Below are positions 1 through 7,785 of a stretch of 64,000 nucleotides of DNA, in pieces. The translations under genes and the position numbers were made by a program. Below the pieces are notes generated by a model, which made no database searches, was not told where the DNA came from, and saw nothing but the letters and a program-made list of their open reading frames with translations. Source of the stretch: Bog-473 sp963828505 (GTDB lineage: Bacteria > Actinomycetota > Acidimicrobiia > Acidimicrobiales > RAAP-2). The stretch lies in assembly GCA_963828505.1 (NCBI GenBank), contig CAWHFM010000011.1, forward strand, positions 181,660 to 245,659. Reading direction: 5' to 3'. Each line of letters begins with the position of its first letter. The first letter of the stretch is position 1.

Positions 1-1
1 G

Positions 2-316
2 GCCGGCGGGTCGGTGAACGGGCTCGACGCCGACTACGGCTGGATGTACGACGACGGGTTCAACAGCGGCAATCTCGACTGCGCCCACCCGGGCGACGCG
101 GGCTGCTGGGGCCACCGCAAGGGAATCCTCGACGATTTCGGGACGGGGCCCGGGCTCGTGATGGGTGCAGCCGTCGACGCATCGAGCGACACGCACTCCG
201 GCGACGTCGGGGGAACGTCCATGGCCGTCACCCTGGCCGCAGCGGGTACCCCGCCGAAGTCGTACATCCTGACCTGGTCACAGGTCGTCGCCACCCTGCC
301 CGCCGGCACCTCCTGA
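2..316 (+). CDS. C-terminal part of a secreted CAP-like protein (5' end outside window)
   Basis: The frame is open from the first bases of the window and ends at TGA 314-316, so only the last ~104 residues are seen. A GTG at 14 is available but the frame continues upstream of it, so I treat the gene as truncated by the window edge. The segment has two cysteines and the motif GCWGHRKGIL, which resembles the CxxH/GHRxNIL signature near the end of CAP/SCP-domain secreted proteins of actinobacteria. The rest is rich in Gly, Ala, Ser and Thr, typical of an exported protein. The family assignment rests on that short motif only and is tentative; the alternative is an unclassified exported protein. 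Confidence 0.5.
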   Translation, partial: AGGSVNGLDADYGWMYDDGFNSGNLDCAHPGDAGCWGHRKGILDDFGTGPGLVMGAAVDASSDTHSGDVGGTSMAVTLAAAGTPPKSYILTWSQVVATLPAGTS

Positions 317-360
317 CCGACGCGGGGAGCCATAGGTTGGCTCCTCTCGACCGCAGAAGG

Positions 361-576
361 GGGACCGCGTTGACGGCATCACTCGTGTTCTACGGCGTTC
401 TCGGCGTGGCCAGCACGGGTGCTCGCCTTCGTGGCCAATCGGCGGTTGTTCGCGTCGGGCGTTCCTGCTCCGGGCCGGGTGACGTGTCCTGGATCTTCTT
501 CGTCATGAGCCTCTTCACCAGCTCGGCCTTCTCGGTCGCCCTCTTCCTCGCCTTCATGGAGCCAATTGCGCTACAA
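361..576 (+). pseudogene. Possible remnant of a small membrane protein gene
   Basis: Two hydrophobic stretches can be read here: LVFYGVLGVAS in one frame and VSWIFFVMSLFTSSAF, running on to VALFLAFMEP, further on. The sequence between them makes more protein-like sense in a neighbouring frame (VLAFVANRRLFASG), which soon hits a stop. This pattern, hydrophobic helices split over frames and no stop before the convergent oxidoreductase gene, fits a decayed membrane-protein gene. No family is recognised and the call is weak. Confidence 0.25.
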
Positions 577-579
577 CGG

Positions 580-2157
580 TTACGCCGGCCGGTCGATGGA
601 TCCCGCCGCTTCGAGCACGGCGTAGCCGCAGTTGTAGCCGGGGATGAAGGTCACCCCCGGGCCGCCGTGGCACCCGGCCCCGCAGAGGTAGAGCCCTGAA
701 ATCGGAACAGGATTGTCCGGCCAGCCCCGGGACCCGGGGCGAAACGGACCCATGAACTCGGGCTGGAGCAATCCATGCGTGAAGTCACCGCCGGTGCAAC
801 CGAACATCAGCTCGTAGGTGTAGGCCGGGTAATTGAGCTGGCGTTCGACGAGGTCCGGGAATCCCGGCGCGACCAGAGCGATCTTCTCCACGATGCGGTC
901 CGCCATCTCGTCGCGAAAACGCGCCTGCTCTTCGTGCCCTGTGCCGACAGGGAGGTAGAAGGCGAAGCTGCTGGCGGCGTGGCGCCCGGGCGGCGCCAGA
1001 GACGGGTCGTCGAGGGACGGGATCTGCAGATTGAACGACGGAGCGGACGGCACCTCCCCCCGCATGCACCCTTCGAAGTCAAGCTGCATCTGCTCTGCGG
1101 TACCGAAGAACGTCACGTTTCGCGCCATAGAGGTCTCGTTGAGGGCCTCGTAGGGGGCCTGGTACTCGGGCAGCCCGTTCAGGGCAAAGTGGGCCTGAAA
1201 GTACAGGGCACGGTGGTCGATGGCTGCAACCCGGCGCTGGAAGGCGTCAGGGAGTTTCTCCGGGTCGAGCAGCTGCGTGAACGTCGCGGTGGGATCGAGG
1301 TTTGACACGACGACGGGAGCGGTCACCACCTCTCCTCCTCCGAGTTCCACCCCCTTGACGGCACCAGAGTCGGTGACGATTCGGGCCACCTTCGCGTGAC
1401 GCCGAAGCTCGCCACCATGCTTTTCGAAAAGGGCCAGGAGGTGCTCGGAGATGGTGCCGATCCCGCCTCGCACCTTGGACATGGTCGCGTCGCCGGGTGA
1501 GGCCAGGGCGAAGGCGAGGCAAAGAGCACTGCCCGGAGACCACGGACCACGGCAGGTCGAATTGACGGCCAGAAACGCCAGCATGGCCCGGACGGAGGCA
1601 TGCGCGACACGGTCAGGCAGGTGGCGATCGACGACGTCCATGACGCTGCCGAACATCGCCACGCGGATGGCCTCCCTTTCGGCCTCGTTCGCAGCGGATG
1701 CCCACATCTCATCGAGCGTGCGGGGAGGGCGACGGACATCGAAGCGGCCGATGGCTCGGGCGGGCGCTTCGGCCCATGCGGCGATGTCGGCCATTCCCAG
1801 CACGGCGTCCATGCCGATGCGTTCGCCGAGGTGTTCGAGGAGACGCTCGGGGTCCGAGTACAGCACCAGCGGTGGCTGACCATCGATGGGTCCCACGCTG
1901 GCAGACTGCACTTCGGGTTCGTAAATCGGGCACGATCCGAGCTCGAGGTCCGTATAGACCTCGTTGGGCACGGGGAACTGGATCGACCCCGCCAGCTCGA
2001 ATCGGTAGCCCCGTATGAGTTCCGTGTTCGAAGCCATCCCTCCGATGAAGTGGTTCTTCTCCAGGCACAGCACCCGCATGCCCCCGCGCGCCATCACGAA
2101 GGCGGCCGTCAAGCCGTTGTGTCCGGCACCGACGACGATGGCGTCGTAGTCAGGCAT
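580..2157 (-). CDS. Phytoene-desaturase-like FAD-dependent oxidoreductase
   Basis: A 525-residue flavoprotein of the CrtI/phytoene dehydrogenase-like (PYROXD2-like) family. The N-terminus carries the Rossmann FAD motif VVGAGHNGL (G10, G12, G15), followed by an acidic residue ending the second strand (CLEK) and a GG motif in HFIGGMAS. Near the C-terminus YLCGAGCHGGPGV and the following GYNCGYAVLEAAG form the second FAD-contacting segment of this family. The length is normal. Substrate cannot be predicted; members outside carotenoid clusters oxidise unknown lipophilic compounds, and no carotenoid genes are nearby. ATG 2157 begins the FAD motif at the right distance. The gene stands alone, divergent from the secreted propeller gene at 2466. 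Confidence 0.85.
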   Translation of the reverse strand: MPDYDAIVVGAGHNGLTAAFVMARGGMRVLCLEKNHFIGGMASNTELIRGYRFELAGSIQFPVPNEVYTDLELGSCPIYEPEVQSASVGPIDGQPPLVLYSDPERLLEHLGERIGMDAVLGMADIAAWAEAPARAIGRFDVRRPPRTLDEMWASAANEAEREAIRVAMFGSVMDVVDRHLPDRVAHASVRAMLAFLAVNSTCRGPWSPGSALCLAFALASPGDATMSKVRGGIGTISEHLLALFEKHGGELRRHAKVARIVTDSGAVKGVELGGGEVVTAPVVVSNLDPTATFTQLLDPEKLPDAFQRRVAAIDHRALYFQAHFALNGLPEYQAPYEALNETSMARNVTFFGTAEQMQLDFEGCMRGEVPSAPSFNLQIPSLDDPSLAPPGRHAASSFAFYLPVGTGHEEQARFRDEMADRIVEKIALVAPGFPDLVERQLNYPAYTYELMFGCTGGDFTHGLLQPEFMGPFRPGSRGWPDNPVPISGLYLCGAGCHGGPGVTFIPGYNCGYAVLEAAGSIDRPA

Positions 2158-2465
2158 CGGATCGGGACCTTAATAGGCCCAGACGAGACGTCCATGACGA
2201 AGGGTCGATCTCAAGCCGTCGTCGGCGAGCGATCACTGTTCCGAACCCGTTCCCCGTCCGGTCGGTGTGGGGGAGACGGCCGACTGGTGGTGTCGTGCCT
2301 GGAGGCGGACCATCCAGTGGGTCGCTTCGGACCGGGCGCTGCGGACCATGGGCGACATGCACCACCCCCTGGAGCTGATCGCAATCCGCGCGCCGCCCTG
2401 GACCGTACGACTGCTTGGGGAAGGCGCGCGGCGCCGACCATTGAGCGCGGAAGGATGGGTGTGCG
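2158..2465. other. Divergent intergenic region, 308 bp
   Basis: It lies between the leftward FAD oxidoreductase and the rightward propeller gene and must hold both promoters. I see no convincing palindrome, hairpin or small gene in it. A GAAGGA at 2450-2455 could serve as a loosely spaced ribosome binding site for the gene starting at 2466. Confidence 0.4.
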
Positions 2466-3632
2466 ATGGGGCGAGGGAACGAATTGTCACGTTGGTCGGG
2501 ACTCTCCCGGGGTACCGGCTTGGCGGCTGCATTCGGGTCGGCCGCCGCTTTGTCGTTGTCGACACTGGCGGCACCGGCGGGTGCCAACCCGAGTCCGCCT
2601 CCGTTCCTCTCCCACTTCAATACGGTGACCACGGTGGGATCGACGGTCCCGCCCAACGGCGACGTGAACCCATACGGGATCACCACCGTGCCCGCCACCG
2701 TCGGTCACCTGGTCGCAGGGGACACCCTGGTCAGCAACTTCAACGCACCGTCCAACTTGCAGGGCACCGGGAATACGATCGTGCAGGTCTCCCCCAGCGG
2801 CCAGGTGAGCGTCTTCTCACACATCCACCACAACGGCCTGCCCGGGTCTTGTCCCGGAGGGGTTGGCCTGACCACTGCGCTGGCCGTGCTGAACAGCGGC
2901 GACGTGGTCGTGGGCAGCCTGCCCGTGACCGATGCTGGCAAGGGCACGCCCGAGGCCGGCTGCCTCATCGTGCTCGACAGCAACGGCACGCCCGTCGAGA
3001 CGTGGTCCGGCAACGGCATCAACGGTCCATGGGACCTGGCTGCCGTCCAGTTCGGCGACTTCGCCCAGCTCTTCGTGACGAACGTGCTCAACGGGACCGT
3101 CGCAGCGGGCGGCGGAGTGGTGCACCGCGGCACAGTCGTCCGGCTCGATGTAGGCGACCGGTGGGGCCAGACGCCGATCCTTTTCGGGTCGACGACCATT
3201 GCCACCGGGTTCCCCGAGGAGCTGAACTCGTCCGCACTCGTGCTGGGTCCGACCGGCGCCGCCCTTGCCCGAGACGGGACGCTGTACGTGGCCGACACCG
3301 TCGGGAACCGGATCGCGGCCGTACCCGATGCGCCGTTCCGGCAAGTCCCGGCGACGGGGGGCGGAACCACCCTGACCTCGGGCGGCTCTCTCAACAGCCC
3401 GCTCGGCATGATGCTCGCCCCTGACGGCGACGTGGTGACGGTCAACGGTGGCGACCCGAACGCCGTCGAGACGAACCCGGAGGGACGTCAGGTCGACACG
3501 GTCAAGCTGGATCCCCTCGGCAGCGGCGGGGACCTGTTCGGCCTGACGTTGGCGCCCTACGCCCGCGGCGTCCTCTTCGTCGACGACGGTGACAACACCC
3601 TGAAGCTGTTCGGACCGGGCTCCGGCTCCTGA
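2466..3632 (+). CDS. Secreted NHL/SMP-30-like beta-propeller protein
   Basis: A 388-residue exported protein. The N-terminus has basic residues, then a hydrophobic Ala/Leu-rich core and the cleavage-like sequence APAGANP near residues 36-42, a Sec-type signal peptide. The mature part contains repeated blocks such as SPSGQVSVFS, NPYGITTVP, DGTLYVADTVGNRIAAV and SPLGMMLAPDGDVVTVNGG, the pattern of NHL/SMP-30 six-bladed propellers in which each blade ends in a hydrophobic strand plus Gly-Asn-Asp turn. Such proteins bind ligands or act as lactonase-like enzymes outside the membrane; no catalytic metal site can be assigned. ATG 2466 is chosen because the signal peptide starts directly after it. 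Confidence 0.75.
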   Translation: MGRGNELSRWSGLSRGTGLAAAFGSAAALSLSTLAAPAGANPSPPPFLSHFNTVTTVGSTVPPNGDVNPYGITTVPATVGHLVAGDTLVSNFNAPSNLQGTGNTIVQVSPSGQVSVFSHIHHNGLPGSCPGGVGLTTALAVLNSGDVVVGSLPVTDAGKGTPEAGCLIVLDSNGTPVETWSGNGINGPWDLAAVQFGDFAQLFVTNVLNGTVAAGGGVVHRGTVVRLDVGDRWGQTPILFGSTTIATGFPEELNSSALVLGPTGAALARDGTLYVADTVGNRIAAVPDAPFRQVPATGGGTTLTSGGSLNSPLGMMLAPDGDVVTVNGGDPNAVETNPEGRQVDTVKLDPLGSGGDLFGLTLAPYARGVLFVDDGDNTLKLFGPGSGS

Positions 3633-3640
3633 ACCCCGCC

Positions 3641-3700
3641 GAGGCGGTCGATCAGACCAGTCCGGCGTTCGAGGCAGTCGATCAGACCAGTTCGGGCTTC
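3641..3700. repeat. Tandem 30-bp duplication covering the 3' end of the oxygenase gene
   Basis: Units 3641-3670 and 3671-3700 match at 26 of 30 positions; the shared core is GTCGATCAGACCAGT. The right-hand unit contains the stop codon and last codons of the leftward oxygenase gene (stop at 3682-3684); the left-hand unit is an extra copy just downstream of it. Similar reiterations of gene tails occur at 34338 and 49543. Confidence 0.8.
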
Positions 3701-4494
3701 TGGGGATCGACGCGGTAGGCGAGGCGGGTCAAGGTCCTCGAGGCCCGCAACGCCGTCTTCATCGTCGCCAGCCGCGCCTTTGTCAACGCCGACTGCTCCG
3801 AAGCAGCCTCGGGGTCGTACCAGTACGTGCGACGGTCGCCGCTGAAGATCTCCGCCGGCTCGACTGTGTAGTAGTAGAGCGCGATCGATCGGCGCATCCC
3901 GGCGCTCTCGGTGAGCGCATTCACACCGTGCACCGAGCGGTGGTCCGTCGTGAACATGATGCACGTGCCGAACCTCGGCTCGTAGAGCGCGGCCGGCTTC
4001 TCGTCGCCCAGTTCGAAGAGGCACAGCTCGCCCCCGTCACCCGGCTTCCAGTCCGGGTTGAGGAAGAGCAGGAGGTTGGCACGCCGGTACAGCTGGACCC
4101 GCGGGTGGTTGTGGAAGTCGGTGTGCGGGAGGAGCTTTCCGCCAGGACCACTCCACTGCAGACCCCCTCCCTCGAGGAACGGGTCGGGGAGGAGGTTGTC
4201 GATTCCGGTCAGCGTGGACAGGGCGCGCAAGAAGGCGGGCTCGGAGAGCTCATGGATCATGCGGGCCAGCAGTGGCGGCATGATGCCGAGGTCACGACAG
4301 CTGCTCTTCCCGGGCTGGAACTTCGACGAGCGGTCAGCCCAACCCTCCCAGTCCTTGGCCGGGAAGGCCGCCACGATCTCGTCGGGGTCGGCACGAACGA
4401 AATCGGTGAACATGGCGTGGGGGAACGGGCGGGCGACCCGGTACCGCTCCACCACCTGCTCGTCGGTGAGCGCGCTGGCGTCGAAAATTGCCAC
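3682..4494 (-). CDS. 2-oxoglutarate/Fe(II)-dependent oxygenase (prolyl-hydroxylase-like)
   Basis: A 270-residue cytosolic enzyme of the 2OG-Fe(II) oxygenase superfamily, PHD2/P4H-like branch. The iron triad is visible: H124-x-D126 in LPHTDFH and H189 in RSVHGVN, and R201/R202 in GMRRSIALYYY lies about 12 residues after the distal His, where the 2-oxoglutarate-binding Arg is expected. The strand NLLLFLNPDWKPGDGGEL between them is typical of this branch. Substrate is unknown; relatives hydroxylate proteins or small metabolites, often in glycan or natural-product clusters. Translation begins at GTG 4494 with no good Shine-Dalgarno sequence. It follows the luciferase-like gene on the same strand but 135 bp away, with a hairpin between. 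Confidence 0.85.
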   Translation of the reverse strand: MAIFDASALTDEQVVERYRVARPFPHAMFTDFVRADPDEIVAAFPAKDWEGWADRSSKFQPGKSSCRDLGIMPPLLARMIHELSEPAFLRALSTLTGIDNLLPDPFLEGGGLQWSGPGGKLLPHTDFHNHPRVQLYRRANLLLFLNPDWKPGDGGELCLFELGDEKPAALYEPRFGTCIMFTTDHRSVHGVNALTESAGMRRSIALYYYTVEPAEIFSGDRRTYWYDPEAASEQSALTKARLATMKTALRASRTLTRLAYRVDPQKPELV

Positions 4495-4515
4495 CGGGAG
4501 ACTATGGCACAGTAA

Positions 4516-4539
4516 AGGGCGGTTGCCGCCCCCCGCCCT
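4516..4539 (-). terminator. Candidate transcription terminator downstream of the luciferase-like gene
   Basis: AGGGCGG (4516-4522) pairs perfectly with CCGCCCT (4533-4539) across a 10-base loop. On the minus strand the stem is followed by TTTACTG, only a short T stretch. It would end transcripts of the gene that stops at 4630. It could equally be a structured leader of the oxygenase gene. Confidence 0.4.
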
Positions 4540-4629
4540 CCTGTTCGGGGCCTCGATTCGCAGCAGATCGACCTGCCGCCGTCCGAGCCGGCCGCAGGGC
4601 TCGAATACGGCGACCCGAACTAGCTATCG

Positions 4630-5994
4630 CTAGCCGCCGAGGATGCCGAGGCTCTCGTCGTGGACGCCCTTGGCCCGGGCTTCGGCGAAGTGCTCGAGCC
4701 ATTCGCGCATCTCCTCGCTTCCGGACTCGTCTGCCCAGCGCCGCGGCATGGCGGGGAAGGAGTAATCGTCTGGCAGCGGCGGGGGGGCCGGCTGGCGGCG
4801 CCGACGCTCGAATGCGCTCTCGACGGCCGAGGCGAGCCGAGCCTCTTTGGACTTGACTTGCGCCTCGTCTCGCTCCTTGAAGGCGGGGAGCACCTCGCGA
4901 CCGAAGAGCTCGAGTGACTCGCAGATGTCCTCGTGGCGGTTCTTCCCCGCTTGGAGGACAAAGATGACCTGGTCCACGCCGGCCTGCTCGAAGCGCTCGA
5001 GGTACTCGCGGACCTGGGGCGGCGTGCCGGTCGCGCCGCGCAGGCCCGTCCTGTCGCCGGCCGCCAGCCTCGCCCCCAGACGCTCCTGGCGCAGTGCCGC
5101 CTCGACCTCGGGCGAGAAGCCTCGGACGCCGCGCCGCTCGAGGAACTCAGTCCAAACGTCGGTCGAGCCGGGGCGGTGCTCGCCGAAGACGTAGTAGTGC
5201 CCGAGGGAGTAACCGAAGAAATTGCCGCCTTCGAGACCCCGGTCGAGGGCGGTCTGCTCATCTTGGTGGCACATCATCTGCGTGACACAGGCGATGGCGT
5301 GATTGACCACCAGACCGACCGGGACGCACGACTCGGCCAGAGTTCTCTCGTAGTCGGCCACCCAGCGCTGCGCTTCCTCGGGGTCGATGAAGGCGAACGT
5401 CAACGCGCCGATTCCCTTCTCGGCGGCGAGCAGGATGGTGTCGCGACGTGAGCACGCCACCCAAAGGGGTGGGTGGGGCTTCTGCATCGGCTTGGGAACG
5501 ACATTGCGAGGCGGCATGCGCACGTACTTCCCGTCGACCCCGGTGAACGGCGTCTCCGTCATGCAGCGCAGTGCGACCTGCAAGCCCTCGAGCCACGCCT
5601 CGCGCTTCGTGACGGGGTCGACGAGGAAACCCCCGAGCTCAGCCTCAGAGCCGGACTCGCCCGATCCGAACTCGACCCGACCACCCGAGACGAGATCGAG
5701 CGTGGCGACCCGCTCCGCCGTGCGGGCCGGATGGTTGTAACCGGGAGCCGTCTGGATGATGCCATGACCGAGGCGAATGTCGCGGGTGCGTTGGCTGCAA
5801 GCGCCCAGGAAGACCTCGGGTGCGGAGGAATGGCTGTACTCCTCCAGAAAGTGGTGTTCGACCTCCCACACCACGTCGAATCCGAGGCGATCGGCCAGCT
5901 CGACCTGCTCGAGCGCGTCCTGCAGCAGCTTGTACTCACTCCCCTCCTCCCACGGGCGCGGGAGCTGGTGCTCGTAGAAGATGCCGAACTTCAC
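4630..5994 (-). CDS. LLM-class flavin-dependent monooxygenase (luciferase-like)
   Basis: A 454-residue bacterial-luciferase-family oxidoreductase. It opens with KFGIFYEHQLPRPW, the first barrel strand of the family, and has the conserved WxxEHH-type segment (VWEVEHHFLEEYS), RLGHGIIQTAPGYNHPARTAERVATLD and SGGRVEFGSGES typical of FMN- or F420-using members. I start it at GTG 5994: its GTGA overlaps the stop codon of the upstream ferritin-like gene, so translation is coupled. A long frame continues upstream but covers the neighbour in another frame. The C-terminal 90 residues are charged and helical, longer than in minimal members. Likely oxidises a substrate together with the neighbouring protein; the substrate is unknown. 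Confidence 0.85.
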   Translation of the reverse strand: MKFGIFYEHQLPRPWEEGSEYKLLQDALEQVELADRLGFDVVWEVEHHFLEEYSHSSAPEVFLGACSQRTRDIRLGHGIIQTAPGYNHPARTAERVATLDLVSGGRVEFGSGESGSEAELGGFLVDPVTKREAWLEGLQVALRCMTETPFTGVDGKYVRMPPRNVVPKPMQKPHPPLWVACSRRDTILLAAEKGIGALTFAFIDPEEAQRWVADYERTLAESCVPVGLVVNHAIACVTQMMCHQDEQTALDRGLEGGNFFGYSLGHYYVFGEHRPGSTDVWTEFLERRGVRGFSPEVEAALRQERLGARLAAGDRTGLRGATGTPPQVREYLERFEQAGVDQVIFVLQAGKNRHEDICESLELFGREVLPAFKERDEAQVKSKEARLASAVESAFERRRRQPAPPPLPDDYSFPAMPRRWADESGSEEMREWLEHFAEARAKGVHDESLGILGG

Positions 5995-7019
5995 TGTGCC
6001 GGAGTGCCGAGGGCGTGGAACTCGGCCAGGACGTCGGCGCCGTCGCGGCGCCGGGCGCACCAGTACTCGACCTCCGCCAGCGTGGCGGCACGGGCCTGGT
6101 CGCGCGCCGTCCCGAGGCTGTTGTCCAGCAGGGGTTCCCAAATGCGGCCGATCATGTCGCTACCCGAGTGGTGCCGACCACCGTCACCGACCCAGGTGCG
6201 ATCGCGCATCTCGGAGAGCGCGGCCCGAAGGTAGTCGACGTGCGGTGTCTCGTCGGCCCGGATGTACGAGACGAGACGAGCCGGCTCTCCGTCGCCCGCG
6301 ACGAGCTCGCCGTCGGACAGCCACGCCTCGGCCCAAGCGAAGGTGTGAAACGCCGAGATCTCGATGAAGAGCACCCGTACCATCAGCGTCACCATCGCCT
6401 CGAGCTCGGCCGGAATGTCGTCAGGAAGAAGCCGTGCGTCGCCGGCTCCGCCCGGGCCGAAGCCCATCCGGGCCAGCATCGCCTCTATGTCGAGGCTCTC
6501 GTCCGGCGGTCCGAACGCGATGTCACGTGCCGCGAACCACATGTCCCGATGACCGGCGACCACGTCGCATCCCGCCTCGTCCCTCCCGTGGGCCTCGAAG
6601 AGTCCTCGGCCGAGATGGTCGATGGCAGTGCCCTGCACGTCCTCGACGAAATGGCGTTGGAGGTCCTTCGGCTTGAGGAGCCGGATGTTCGCTCCGTATC
6701 CCTCGACGGTGCCGATCCGCGTCAACGTGGCCACAAGAGGCTCGCGGACGCCGGAACGGATCAGGTGGCGGGTCTGCTCGACACTCGGGAACGAACGCTC
6801 CCAACGCTCGAGGGGTGCGTCGAGCAGCTCGGTCGAGAAGCGCTCACAGTTCTGTCCGGCCCAGGCGGCAATGGCCGGCACACGAAATCTCGTCCGAGGC
6901 GAGACGTACCGTCCGTCGGCGTCGAAGCCGCCGTGGCAGAGGACACCCCCGGCGCGCAACGGCTCATAGACGTCGACGTCGGCCAGCAGCTCCGCCTCGG
7001 TGAATTCCACCTGCGCCAT
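5991..7019 (-). CDS. Ferritin-like (putative diiron) protein of unknown function
   Basis: A 342-residue protein I cannot place in a named family. It contains helical segments with possible carboxylate/His ligands: VEDVQGTAIDHLGRGLFEAH, FIEISAFHTFAWAEAW and RADETPHVDYLRAAL. The spacing E(x)6H and DETPH is reminiscent of ferritin-like diiron oxygenases such as the AurF group, so iron binding is an inference. Start: ATG 7019 is preferred over ATG 7025 because GGGAGGG at 7026-7032 lies six bases from it. The gene overlaps the downstream flavin monooxygenase by GTGA and is divergent from a TetR gene, with a perfect palindrome between them, suggesting a substrate-induced two-gene oxygenase operon. 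Confidence 0.65.
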   Translation of the reverse strand: MAQVEFTEAELLADVDVYEPLRAGGVLCHGGFDADGRYVSPRTRFRVPAIAAWAGQNCERFSTELLDAPLERWERSFPSVEQTRHLIRSGVREPLVATLTRIGTVEGYGANIRLLKPKDLQRHFVEDVQGTAIDHLGRGLFEAHGRDEAGCDVVAGHRDMWFAARDIAFGPPDESLDIEAMLARMGFGPGGAGDARLLPDDIPAELEAMVTLMVRVLFIEISAFHTFAWAEAWLSDGELVAGDGEPARLVSYIRADETPHVDYLRAALSEMRDRTWVGDGGRHHSGSDMIGRIWEPLLDNSLGTARDQARAATLAEVEYWCARRRDGADVLAEFHALGTPAQ

Positions 7020-7043
7020 GAGCATCCCTCCCGTTTACTCAAG

Positions 7044-7065
7044 GGTATACACTGCCGCGTATACC
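7044..7065. promoter_or_regulatory. Perfect palindromic operator between ferritin-like gene and TetR gene
   Basis: GGTATAC (7044-7050), an 8-base spacer, then GTATACC (7059-7065). Each arm contains a -10-like TATACC reading outward, so a bound repressor would block both divergent promoters. The neighbouring TetR is the obvious ligand, giving autoregulation plus control of the monooxygenase operon. The leftward promoter also has CTCGAC at a 17-base spacing. Confidence 0.75.
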
Positions 7066-7078
7066 TGTCGAGTCGAAG

Positions 7079-7654
7079 TTGCTCCCACGGGCCGAACGAC
7101 GCACCGCCATCCTCCACAGCGCGGCGCAGGCCTTCGCGACGTTCGGCTTCGCCCACACGTCCATGGACGACGTCGCAGCGGCCTGTGGCATCACCAAGCT
7201 CATCGTCTACCGGCACTTCGAGTCCAAGGAGGAGCTCTACCGCGAGATCCTCGAGCAAGTTTTCCACCAACTCGGGACTGAGCTCGAGGCCGAGCTGGCC
7301 CTGCCCACCCACAAGGGACTGGGACCACGAACGCTCCTGACCGTGGCGAGGGACGACCCGGCGGCCTTCTTCCTGCTTTGGCGACACGCATCTCACGAAC
7401 CGGGGTTCGCGGCTTACACCGACGAACTACGGGCGATCGCGGTGAAGGTGGTCCGAGGTCTGATGGCCATCGACTCCGGGGACGAGTGCCTCGACGCCTG
7501 GCGCGCCGACACGTTGTTCGCGTGGCTGGTAGAAGCGACGCTCTCCTGGATGGAGCGAGGCGACCCCGCGAGGGATGAAGAGTTCGTGGAGCGGACGTCT
7601 GCCGCGCTCAGCGCGCTGAGGGATGCTCTGTTCCGGTCTCCCCATCCTGGTTGA
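7079..7654 (+). CDS. TetR-family transcriptional repressor
   Basis: A 191-residue TetR regulator. The N-terminal helix-turn-helix is clear: RRTAILHSAAQAFATFGF, then TSMDDVAAACGITKLIVYRHFESKEELYREIL, with the family hallmark YRHFxSKEEL. The C-terminal ligand domain is helical and unclassified. The only start in good position is TTG 7079; no strong ribosome site precedes it, and the short distance to the -10-like element in the operator suggests a near-leaderless message. It most likely represses itself and the divergent ferritin-like/luciferase-like operon through the palindrome at 7044. It is unrelated in sequence context to the second TetR at 33699. Confidence 0.9.
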   Translation: MLPRAERRTAILHSAAQAFATFGFAHTSMDDVAAACGITKLIVYRHFESKEELYREILEQVFHQLGTELEAELALPTHKGLGPRTLLTVARDDPAAFFLLWRHASHEPGFAAYTDELRAIAVKVVRGLMAIDSGDECLDAWRADTLFAWLVEATLSWMERGDPARDEEFVERTSAALSALRDALFRSPHPG

Positions 7655-7785
7655 CCCTTTGCTCGGGTGCAGATTTAACCTTGGGACAAGGTGGGCATAG
7701 CGTGTAAGGTGCGCGCCTGATCACGGGCGCCGCGTTGCGTTCGCTGATGGCGGTACGTCCGGTTCCAGAGCGAGGAGTGGCCACG

